A stretch of DNA of 13,120 nucleotides, taken from the NCBI GenBank assembly GCA_002337525.1, contig DDGG01000027.1, positions 47,799 through 60,918 of the forward strand. Direction: 5' to 3'. Positions 7,371 through 13,120 of the stretch are shown here, piece after piece. Below the pieces are notes generated by a model. That model worked only from the letters and a program-made list of their open reading frames with translations. It was not told the DNA's origin and did not search any database. A program made the translations under genes and the position numbers. Numbering within the stretch: position 1 is the stretch's first letter; every line of letters begins with the position of its first letter. This stretch comes from Alphaproteobacteria bacterium UBA1908. Lineage in GTDB: Bacteria; Pseudomonadota; Alphaproteobacteria; Caedimonadales; UBA1908.

Positions 7371-7508
7371 ATGAAACATATCAAATTAAAGCAGATTTTA
7401 TCCTTTCTTGTTTGTAGTGGAATAGCCATGGGACTTGCTGCATGCTCTTCTCAGCCTGACATCAAACATTGTGGTGACCCCAACAAAGTTCGCCTTAATA
7501 TCCTTTAA
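7371..7508 (+). CDS. Small lipoprotein, 45 residues, unknown function
   Basis: A basic start (MKHIKLKQ), a hydrophobic stretch at residues 9-22 and the lipobox LAAC (22-25) make a convincing lipoprotein signal, with Cys25 as the lipidated residue. The mature part is only 21 residues (CSSQPDIKHCGDP then a basic tail), with a second cysteine at 34. AAAAGGA at 7357-7363 is a good ribosome site seven bases before the ATG; the frame is open further upstream, but that part overlaps the DUF374 gene. It lies 37 bases after that gene and 59 before waaA, inside the lipid A cluster. I thought of LptM, a small lipoprotein of the LPS export system, but the CGxKG-type start of mature LptM is absent. I do not recognise the family. 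Confidence 0.65.
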   Translation: MKHIKLKQILSFLVCSGIAMGLAACSSQPDIKHCGDPNKVRLNIL

Positions 7509-7567
7509 CACTTTTTTGAAAGGTTAAAAAACGCCTTATTAAGGAATACTCGGCAGGAAAGGAATCT

Positions 7568-8851
7568 TTGACTTTGCTTTTTCCCTTATATCGTTTTTTG
7601 GCTCGTTCACTTGCCCCCATGTTTTTAAAAAAGCATTTGCAGCAACGTGCTCTGTCAGGAAAGGAAGAAAAGAACAGGCTCGGCGAGCGCTATGGCCATG
7701 CGTCCAAAATACGCCCGAAAGGAAAACTTATATGGATCCATGGTGCGAGTCTTGGGGAAACGACAGCGTCTCTTAGCCTGATTAATCGATTCCTTGATGC
7801 GTATCCCGAGACTTTTATTCTTGTCACATCCGGGACAATAGGATCTGCCAAAATGTTGGAAAAACGCCTTCCGGAAAGAGCTTTTCACCAGTATGTACCC
7901 CTGGATGTACCCCGGTGGTGTCAGCGTTTTATTGATACCTGGAATCCTGATTTGATTTTATGGATAGAATCTGAAATCTGGCCTAACCTCTTACAATCTG
8001 CCAAAAATCATAAAGCACCATTTTGCCTTGTCAATGCCCATCTTTCTGAAAAGTCCAGGCGGTTCTGGAGCTATATTCCCAAAACAGCCAAACGAATCCT
8101 TTCCTGTTTTGATACAGTTATGACCCAAACGACGGAAACTGAACTTTTCTTGAAAAAACATGGTGTAAAATCTACTCTGACAACAGGTAATTTAAAATTT
8201 TCTGCTCAACCTTTACCCGATGATCCTCCAAAACGTGAAGTCCTGAAACATCAAATTGGGGGCCGTCCTTTTTGGCTTGCCGCCAGTACACACCCAGGGG
8301 AAGAGGATCTTATAGCCCAGGCGCACCTTCTTTTGAAAAAAAAGTTTCCCTCTCTTTTAACATTGTTGGTTCCACGCCATCCTGAACGGGGAGAGGCTCT
8401 CCAGACAATGCTCTCATCCTCTTACCCTCTTCGCATTGATCGCCGTAGCGTAGAAACAGTCCCTTCAAGAGAAACAGATCTTTATTTGATGGATACTTTT
8501 GGGGAATTGGGCATTGCGTATCGTCTTGCAGATATCGTTTTTCTCGGCGGATCCCTGGTCAATATCGGAGGGCATAACCTGATTGAGCCAGCCTTATTAA
8601 ACTGTGCTATTTTACACGGCCCCTATATGTCGGCTCAACAAAAGATGCAGGATCTTTTCAGTCAAAACCAATCCATAGAACAGGTTAAAAACCTCCACAA
8701 CCTCGTCCGTTCCCTTGATAAACTTTTATCCTCAAGAGATCTGGTGATGACACGAAGCAAACGTGCCATGGACGTTACTCAGAATCAGGCACAGGTTCTT
8801 GAGCAGGTTTGGCAACATCTTGCCCCATTCAGAAAAAGACTAGAGTCATGA
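7568..8851 (+). CDS. waaA: Kdo transferase (3-deoxy-D-manno-octulosonic acid transferase)
   Basis: WaaA (KdtA) transfers Kdo from CMP-Kdo to lipid IVA at the cytoplasmic face of the inner membrane. The 427-residue length is normal. Visible motifs are a membrane-anchoring N-terminus with the GKEEKNRLGERYG segment (31-43), WIHGASLGE (56-64) with the probable catalytic Glu64, VTSGTIGSA (86-94), ESEIWPN (134-140), ASTHPGEE (239-246), VPRHPERG (268-275) and GGHNLIEPA (334-342). The start is TTG, chosen because the N-terminal residues align with the family and a purine site (AGGAAAGGA, 7555-7563) lies just upstream; no ATG or GTG in frame fits better. One, two or more Kdo units cannot be predicted. 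Its stop overlaps the lpxK start as ATGA, implying translational coupling. Confidence 0.93.
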   Translation: MTLLFPLYRFLARSLAPMFLKKHLQQRALSGKEEKNRLGERYGHASKIRPKGKLIWIHGASLGETTASLSLINRFLDAYPETFILVTSGTIGSAKMLEKRLPERAFHQYVPLDVPRWCQRFIDTWNPDLILWIESEIWPNLLQSAKNHKAPFCLVNAHLSEKSRRFWSYIPKTAKRILSCFDTVMTQTTETELFLKKHGVKSTLTTGNLKFSAQPLPDDPPKREVLKHQIGGRPFWLAASTHPGEEDLIAQAHLLLKKKFPSLLTLLVPRHPERGEALQTMLSSSYPLRIDRRSVETVPSRETDLYLMDTFGELGIAYRLADIVFLGGSLVNIGGHNLIEPALLNCAILHGPYMSAQQKMQDLFSQNQSIEQVKNLHNLVRSLDKLLSSRDLVMTRSKRAMDVTQNQAQVLEQVWQHLAPFRKRLES

Positions 8852-9819
8852 AGGCCCCTCGTTTCTGGTGGCAATCAGCCCCAACATTCTTATCCCGGGC
8901 CCTTTCTCCCGTTGCCTGGACTTATCAAAAACTATCAATTCTGGATCGATCTTCTCAAAAAACGATTGACCCTGGTGTTCCTGTTATCTGTATTGGAAAT
9001 CTTGTGTTAGGAGGAGCCGGCAAAACACCTGTAACGGCCTTTCTCGCATCCCATCTAAAAAAAAGTCATATTCTAAGCCGTGGATATGGTCGTAAAAGTA
9101 CTCAAACAAAACGGGTCGACTCCCGACATCACGTCTCACAAGATGTGGGTGACGAGCCTTTATTACTTTCTCAATTTGCCCCTGTCTGGGTAGGGAAAAA
9201 TCGCCCTGAACTTGCAAAACTTGCCTGTAAAGCAGAGGCAAGAATCCTTCTTTTGGACGATGGATTTCAGAATAAAACGCTAAAGAAAACACTTAACCTG
9301 CTTGTTGTCGATGGTATCAGAGGATTTGGTAATCAAAAAACTTTTCCTGCAGGCCCCCTGCGAGAGCCTCTATTACCTGGTTTAAAACGGGCCGATGCCC
9401 TTATCCTGATGGGAGAAGATCATCATGCCCTTCAAGAAAAATTTAAGAATAAAGTTCCTTTTTTCAGGGCACATTTTGAACCTGTCAAAAAAGATCTTGA
9501 ACAACTTAAAGAAAAACCGACGTTTGCCTTTGCAGGAATCGCTGCTCCCGAAAAATTTTTTTCCATGCTGAAAAATCTGGGCATTGATTTGATCGAAACA
9601 GCTTCTTTTGGAGATCACCACCCTTATTCTACTCAAGAGTTGCAGGAACTTCATCGTCAAGCTCATTCCAAAAATGCTGTTCTTATCACAACAGAAAAAG
9701 ATTGGTGGCGGTTGTCGCCGGAATGGCGTACAAAAGTAAGACCGATTCGTGGACAGGCTGTGTTTCAGGAGCCTGAAAAGTTTATCGACTTTGTGAAACA
9801 AAAATGCTGTATAAAATAA
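8848..9819 (+). CDS. lpxK: Tetraacyldisaccharide 4'-kinase
   Basis: LpxK phosphorylates the 4' position of the lipid A disaccharide at the inner membrane using ATP. The 323-residue protein has the expected order: PVICIGNLVLGGAGKTPV with the P-loop GGAGKT (55-60), LSRGYGR (76-82), GDEPLLL (101-107), LLDDGFQN (135-142), AGPLREP (168-174), AFAGIAAPEKF (227-237), the GDHHPY segment (255-260) and TTEKDWWRLS (281-290). The ATG at 8848 shares four bases with the waaA stop (ATGA). An in-frame ATG at 8809 exists inside waaA but adds residues foreign to the family. The last 16 bases overlap the lpxL-like start, so its expression is likely coupled on both sides. Confidence 0.93.
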   Translation: MKAPRFWWQSAPTFLSRALSPVAWTYQKLSILDRSSQKTIDPGVPVICIGNLVLGGAGKTPVTAFLASHLKKSHILSRGYGRKSTQTKRVDSRHHVSQDVGDEPLLLSQFAPVWVGKNRPELAKLACKAEARILLLDDGFQNKTLKKTLNLLVVDGIRGFGNQKTFPAGPLREPLLPGLKRADALILMGEDHHALQEKFKNKVPFFRAHFEPVKKDLEQLKEKPTFAFAGIAAPEKFFSMLKNLGIDLIETASFGDHHPYSTQELQELHRQAHSKNAVLITTEKDWWRLSPEWRTKVRPIRGQAVFQEPEKFIDFVKQKCCIK

Positions 9820-10700
9820 AACGATTTTTTAAACATTGCCTTTACCCCTTTCAATTCCTGGGGGTTGCTTTAATGTATATCCTTTTCAAATCCTTTCCTT
9901 TTGAGGCAACTTCTGCCTTTGGGGGGTGGCTTGGCCGTACAGTTGGTCCCTTATTGAAACAATCAAGAATTGCTCGCAAGAATTTACAGCAGGCTTTTCC
10001 CGGTATGTCTGAAGAACAACAAACAAAAGTCATCGGTGATATGTGGGAAAATCTGGGGCGCACCGTTGGTGAATACCCTGTCCTGACCTCCCGAAAGCTT
10101 TATGGCCCCAAAAGCCCTCTTGAAATTGTCAATCCAGAAATCATCGATCATCTTCGCGAAGATAATAAACCTGCAATCCTTTTCCTGGGACATATTGGAA
10201 ACTGGGAGTATGCAACACTACCTGCACTTCACAAGGGTCTGGCAATTACCCAGCTTTACCGCACCCTGAATAACCCCTATGTCGCCTGGATTGCCAGCAG
10301 AATCCATACAGGTATCGCCGAAGACCTGGTCACCAAGGGACCCGAAGGTGCCAAAAAGATGCTTAAAATTCTAAAACAGGGTGGTCATCTGTCAATGCTT
10401 GTTGATCAAAAACTGCGAGAAGGAATCCCTGTTCCTTTTTTTGGACATGAAGCAATGACGCCCCAGGCTCCGGCAAAGCTGGCCCTGAAATTTAAATGTC
10501 CGCTTGTGCCTGTTCGTGTTGAAAGACTTAAAGGGGTTAAGTGTCGTGTTACTTATTATCCTCCTTTAGAACTTCCCGAAGAAGGAACGTTGAGTGAACG
10601 CGTCTATGCTTTAACCCTGAAAATAAATCAAACCCTTGAAGGCTGGATTCGCGAACACCCTGCCCAGTGGATTTGGATGCACAATCGTTGGCCCAAGTAA
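9804..10700 (+). CDS. lpxL: Lipid A secondary acyltransferase (LpxL/HtrB family)
   Basis: The 298-residue protein belongs to the lauroyl/myristoyl acyltransferase family that adds secondary acyl chains to Kdo-lipid A from acyl-ACP at the inner membrane. An N-terminal hydrophobic segment (about 12-33) would anchor it. The catalytic HX4E pair is His130 and Glu135 in LGHIGNWEYA; other family marks are SRIARKNLQQAFPG (54-67), SMLVDQKLREGIPVPFFG (197-214) and the C-terminal WIWMHNRW (289-296). LpxL versus LpxM specificity cannot be separated by eye; it is the only such gene in the window. It overlaps lpxK by 16 bases, has no independent promoter that I can see, and ends the cluster; the next feature is the tRNA, 74 bases on. 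Confidence 0.88.
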   Translation: MLYKIKRFFKHCLYPFQFLGVALMYILFKSFPFEATSAFGGWLGRTVGPLLKQSRIARKNLQQAFPGMSEEQQTKVIGDMWENLGRTVGEYPVLTSRKLYGPKSPLEIVNPEIIDHLREDNKPAILFLGHIGNWEYATLPALHKGLAITQLYRTLNNPYVAWIASRIHTGIAEDLVTKGPEGAKKMLKILKQGGHLSMLVDQKLREGIPVPFFGHEAMTPQAPAKLALKFKCPLVPVRVERLKGVKCRVTYYPPLELPEEGTLSERVYALTLKINQTLEGWIREHPAQWIWMHNRWPK

Positions 10701-10717
10701 TTTTTCCAGATTTTTTC

Positions 10718-10738
10718 AGAGAGATATAAATTCTCTCT
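10718..10738. repeat. Short hairpin after the lipid A cluster
   Basis: AGAGAGA (10718-10724) and TCTCTCT (10732-10738) can pair across a 7-base loop (TATAAAT). There is no T-run after it on either strand, so it is not a standard intrinsic terminator. The loop TATAAA could instead serve as a -10 element for the tRNA. Confidence 0.35.
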
Positions 10739-10774
10739 TGATCACAATGTTTGGAAATAGTAGGTTGTCAACGT

Positions 10775-10859
10775 GCCCGCTTGGTGGAATCGGTAGACAC
10801 AACAGACTTAAAATCTGTCGACTTCGGTCGTGCCAGTTCGAGTCTGGCAGTGGGCACCA
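10775..10859 (+). tRNA. tRNA-Leu, anticodon UAA, CCA encoded
   Basis: The acceptor GCCCGCT pairs with AGTGGGC (one G-U wobble), followed by discriminator A10856 and encoded CCA (10857-10859). The D region GGTGGAATCGGTAGACAC is almost the same as in bacterial tRNA-Leu. The anticodon stem ACAGA/TCTGT encloses CTTAAAA, placing TAA at 10809-10811. A long variable arm (GACTTCGGTC region, typical of a class II tRNA) precedes the T arm GCCAG-TTCGAGT-CTGGC. UAA reads the UUA and UUG leucine codons. Confidence 0.97.
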
Positions 10860-10894
10860 CTTAGACTCTCATAAAATCTTGTTTTGTAATCTAA

Positions 10895-10928
10895 AATCTC
10901 AAAGAATTAAGTTTTATTCTTTAAGATT
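10895..10928. repeat. Hairpin downstream of tRNA-Leu
   Basis: The 13-base arms at 10895-10907 and 10916-10928 pair with a single mismatch across an 8-base loop. It lies 35 bases after the tRNA and lacks a proper T-run, so it may be a weak terminator or a 3' processing and stability element. The rest of the 10860-11075 gap is AT-rich DNA with one candidate promoter. Confidence 0.45.
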
Positions 10929-10986
10929 GTATAGCATCGCAACCAGGCTTACTTTCAAGAAAAGCAATTGTTTGGCTACTGGAAAA

Positions 10987-11015
10987 TTGATACTGTGTAA
11001 AGTATCCCTTAAAAG
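10987..11015 (+). promoter_or_regulatory. Candidate promoter for the DUF2608 gene
   Basis: TTGATA (10987-10992, five of six consensus bases) and TAAAAG (11010-11015, four of six) are separated by 17 bp. This gives a predicted start near 11022 and a leader of about 54 bases before the ATG at 11076. Judged by eye in AT-rich DNA. Confidence 0.4.
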
Positions 11016-11075
11016 AAAACTTATAGCTATTAATACTCCTTTTTTGAGAAATCGTTACAGAATTGAGTCCAAAAT

Positions 11076-11924
11076 ATGAAAACAGCAGGAGTCTTGTTGA
11101 TAATGTCAGTCGCCGCTTTTCTATCCAATGCCTCCATGGCATTTGAGTCCCCCCTTAAAATCACAAGCCTGTCAGATCTCCAGGGCCCTCTGGAGCTCCT
11201 TCAAAAAGGCTCTTCTCCTGAAAAAGGGCTGGTGATTTTTGATATTGATATGACATTAACAATGAATACTAATCCGGCTTTTCATATGTCTTCTTTCATC
11301 AGAAATCGGTCTTGGTTGAAAAAATTCAAGGCTTCCCTGGATCCAGATCTATGGACTTTGATGATGAATCTGGCAATTACACAAACGCCAAACATTTTGA
11401 TCGAACCTAATGCCCCGGAACTTCTTAAAGAACTTCAGAAAGCTGGCTATAAAACCCTGGCGCTTACTGCAATTTTTTCAGGCCCCCTTGCCAAGAAAGA
11501 ATCCCTCGAGAAAGATCGTCATAAAGAACTTACACGCCTGGGTTTTAACTTTAATTCCTCTTTTGAAGACATCTTACCTTTTTCACTTACAAATATTCCT
11601 CCTTATCGAGGACATCATCCCGTCTTTTTTAAAGGAATTTTGTGTGCGAACCTATCATCTGCCAAGTCTCCTCACAAAGGAGATATTCTTGTTGCTTTTC
11701 TGGAAAAAACAGGGATAAACCCCGACTATATTCTTTTTATTGATGATAAACTCCAAAACTGTCTTGATATTGAAGAATCTCTTAAAAAAGTATTTCCTGA
11801 AATTCGCTATATAGGTCTTCATTACACCGGTGCAATGACTGCTTTTCCAGAAATAAAAACGTCACAAAAAGACCTTGAAATTGAAATAAAACACCTTATG
11901 ACTCAAGCACAAAAAACAGATTGA
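11076..11924 (+). CDS. Secreted HAD-like protein, DUF2608 type
   Basis: The 282-residue protein starts with a Sec-type signal peptide (1-22, cleavage after SMA), so it should act in the periplasm or outside the cell. It then carries the full set of HAD phosphatase motifs: I, FDIDMTLT at 55-62 with nucleophile Asp56 and Asp58; II, LALTA at 128-132 with Thr131; III, Lys201 in HKGD; IV, IDD at 222-224. The layout, with a large insert between motifs II and III, fits the DUF2608 family, known from several intracellular bacteria and without a settled substrate. Phosphatase activity is an inference from intact catalytic residues. No good ribosome site precedes the ATG. Its stop codon adjoins the ribosome site of the next gene, so the pair is likely co-expressed. 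Confidence 0.8.
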   Translation: MKTAGVLLIMSVAAFLSNASMAFESPLKITSLSDLQGPLELLQKGSSPEKGLVIFDIDMTLTMNTNPAFHMSSFIRNRSWLKKFKASLDPDLWTLMMNLAITQTPNILIEPNAPELLKELQKAGYKTLALTAIFSGPLAKKESLEKDRHKELTRLGFNFNSSFEDILPFSLTNIPPYRGHHPVFFKGILCANLSSAKSPHKGDILVAFLEKTGINPDYILFIDDKLQNCLDIEESLKKVFPEIRYIGLHYTGAMTAFPEIKTSQKDLEIEIKHLMTQAQKTD

Positions 11925-11934
11925 AAGGAATACA

Positions 11935-12693
11935 ATGCTGGGACACAAAATAATAGGATCAGGATCAGAACATGTTCTGATCCTGCATGACTGGTTTTCC
12001 GATACATCGAGTTACGACAGTATTCTTCCCTATTTGTCCACCAATCTGTTCACCTACTGCTTTGTTGATATACGGGGTTACGGCCGATCCAAAGATCTAT
12101 CGGGGTCTTTCTCGGTTGAAGAAATATATACAGACCTTCTGGAAGTTGCTGACCAGTTAGGATGGCAAACCTTTCACCTTATTGGGCATTCCATGACGGG
12201 TCTGGTCGTACAGTATGCGCTTGCAAAATGTCCTCACCGTTTAAAACGCGTGATTGCTGTTGCACCCACAGCGGCTTGTGGGGCGGCTCCTATGGAAGAA
12301 AACATGCCTTTCTTCGAAGACGCAGCACAAGAAAATGATGAAGGAGCACGAGCTCTTCTTGGTTTTATGACATCCAATACCTATGACGGAGCCTTCATCG
12401 ATTACAAAATCCGTTGCTGGCGGACTGTTGCAACAAACCAGGCACGTCTTGCCTACCTGCATATGTATGTTCGTACAAATATTGTCCAACAAATTCAGGG
12501 GGCCACTCATCCTCTTCTGGTTGTGACAGGTGAAAATGATGTAGAAGGTCACCGTTTAAAAGATATGCAGGAAACATTGGGAGAATGGTTTCCAAACTGC
12601 TCTTTTCAGGATCTAAAGGCTTCAGGCCATTATCCGATGCAAGAAGTACCAGCCCGTTTCACCGAAGTTATTGAGGCGTATCTTAAAGGTTAA
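11935..12693 (+). CDS. Alpha/beta hydrolase, serine-dependent
   Basis: The 252-residue protein is a compact, probably cytoplasmic alpha/beta-hydrolase. Visible landmarks are LILHDWFSDTSSY (15-27, the HDW replacing the usual HG oxyanion strand motif), VDIRGYGRS (44-52), the nucleophile elbow LIGHSMTGLV (82-91) with Ser86, the acid candidate Asp202 in TGEND, and His232 in ASGHYPMQEVP. All three triad members are present in normal order. The elbow reads GHSMTG rather than GHSMGG. Substrate is unknown; esterase, lactonase or haloperoxidase-like labels would all be guesses. AAAGGA at 11924-11929 is a good ribosome site five bases before the ATG, and it begins on the last base of the preceding stop codon, suggesting translational coupling. 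Confidence 0.87.
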   Translation: MLGHKIIGSGSEHVLILHDWFSDTSSYDSILPYLSTNLFTYCFVDIRGYGRSKDLSGSFSVEEIYTDLLEVADQLGWQTFHLIGHSMTGLVVQYALAKCPHRLKRVIAVAPTAACGAAPMEENMPFFEDAAQENDEGARALLGFMTSNTYDGAFIDYKIRCWRTVATNQARLAYLHMYVRTNIVQQIQGATHPLLVVTGENDVEGHRLKDMQETLGEWFPNCSFQDLKASGHYPMQEVPARFTEVIEAYLKG

Positions 12694-12750
12694 TTTTAAA
12701 GATTCTTCTTTCTATGGCTTTGCTCTCTTTGTGAATAACGAATTTATAAT

Positions 12751-12844
12751 GTCACCCAGAGGGGGGCAACGCCCCCCTGAACAACCTGGAGCATCGACTT
12801 TCATGGCGCTGGATTCTTCCCTCACTTCGCTCGGTCTGAATGAC
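12751..12844. repeat. Inverted repeat modules: hairpin plus family B head
   Basis: GTCACCCAGA is followed by a perfect stem GGGGGGC (12761-12767), loop AAC and GCCCCCC (12771-12777), the reverse complement of the hairpin module with its CTCTGG word. At 12811-12844 the reverse complement of the family B head follows (GTCATTCAGACCGAGCGAAG on the minus strand). It lies 57 bases after the hydrolase gene, so the stem may also shield that transcript's 3' end; there is no T-run. Confidence 0.75.
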
Positions 12845-12854
12845 AGCGAAGAAG

Positions 12855-12969
12855 CGTCATCGTGAGAAGACCGCAGGTCGACGTAACGATCCAGGCTTTG
12901 TGAAGGTCAAGGGCTTTTCAGAGAAAGGCTTATAGAATTCTTCAGTTGCTACACTCCTCCTCAATGACG
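12855..12969. repeat. Inverted, internally shortened family A repeat
   Basis: CGTCATCGTGAG followed by AGACCGCAGGTCGACGT is the reverse complement of the tail of the 1-173 repeat (12855-12894 against about 120-160). After it come diverged versions of the middle (GGCTTTTCAGAGAAA) and head (GAATTCTTCAGTTGCT, then AATGACGG). The central hairpin present in both 5' copies is missing, as if cut out as a module. Confidence 0.75.
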
Positions 12970-12997
12970 GATGTGAGGGAGTCTCCTTTATTTCCGC

Positions 12998-13120
12998 GTC
13001 ATCCAGAGAGGGCAACGCCTCCCGTCGGGATCTAAATCCTGAAAAGGCAAACTTTTCCCAAAGCCGGATGGATTGCGACGGTCACCTTGTTCCCTCGCAA
13101 TGACGAGGGAGAAACCGTCA
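12998..13120. repeat. Degenerate hairpin module and a second palindromic repeat at the window end
   Basis: GTCATCCAGAG with GGGC-AAC-GCC (loop 13014-13016) is the inverted hairpin module with a G-T wobble and one mismatch in the stem. It is followed by a different intergenic repeat ending in a perfect 7-bp hairpin, TCCCTCG (13091-13097) with CGAGGGA (13104-13110) around CAATGA. No gene is supported between 12694 and 13120. Confidence 0.6.

Noticed and set aside
7371..7508. Identification of the small lipoprotein as LptM
   Set aside because: Length class and lipobox agree, but the residues after the lipidated cysteine (SSQPDIKHCG) do not match the LptM pattern.
10718..10738. Intrinsic terminator after lpxL
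   Set aside because: The stem is AG/CT only and no T-run follows on either strand; kept only as a hairpin.
10636..11079. Plus-strand reading frame of 147 codons
   Set aside because: It runs through the end of lpxL, across the tRNA-Leu gene and into AT-rich spacer, with no protein-like composition.
12671..12865. Plus-strand frame of 64 codons after the hydrolase gene
   Set aside because: It overlaps the end of the hydrolase gene and the inverted repeat modules, and has no ribosome site or recognisable motif.

Overview
The window reads as a chromosomal segment of an AT-leaning alphaproteobacterium, plausibly an intracellular or host-associated one of the Holosporales/Paracaedibacter kind. Three things point that way. 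One is the gene order msbA-like exporter, DUF374 acyltransferase, waaA, lpxK, lpxL-like acyltransferase, which is typical of alphaproteobacterial lipid A loci. Another is a DUF2608-type HAD protein, a family I associate with intracellular bacteria. The third is intergenic DNA packed with mosaic repeats of the 'GTCATTCAGACCGAGCGAAGCGAG...GAAGAATCC' style. The lineage is an inference, not a demonstrated assignment.

Layout. 1-643: repeat-rich intergenic DNA with two 173-bp direct copies, then a candidate promoter for a LysE-family exporter (644-1270, +). 1229-2806 (-): an esterase-like alpha/beta hydrolase followed 3 bp later by a small P-loop kinase-like protein, whose 3' end overlaps the exporter gene tail to tail by 42 bp. 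2807-3363: a second repeat block, built on a 155-bp tandem unit. 3364-4647 (-): a membrane acyltransferase-3 protein with a clear sigma70-like promoter, which also fixes its start. 4741-10700 (+): a tightly packed six-gene cluster for lipid A/Kdo assembly and export (msbA, DUF374 acyltransferase, a 45-residue lipoprotein, waaA, lpxK, lpxL). 10775-10859 (+): tRNA-Leu(UAA) with an encoded CCA. 11076-12693 (+): a secreted HAD-like DUF2608 protein and a coupled alpha/beta hydrolase. 12694-13120: a third repeat block carrying the same modules in inverted orientation.

How the genes fit together. LpxK phosphorylates the lipid A precursor at the 4' position, WaaA adds Kdo, the LpxL-type enzyme adds a secondary acyl chain, and MsbA flips the product across the inner membrane. 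The DUF374 protein probably modifies a lipid in the same pathway. Overlapping or near-touching junctions (waaA/lpxK 4 nt, lpxK/lpxL 16 nt) support one transcript. The small lipoprotein between the DUF374 gene and waaA has no function I can recognise.

The most unusual structure is in the repeats rather than the genes. A 7-bp stem with a fixed GTT loop recurs at four well-formed sites and one degraded site. Its stem sequence changes while pairing is kept, including one paired substitution between two otherwise 96% identical tandem copies. I saw no defence system, CRISPR array, transposase or phage gene.
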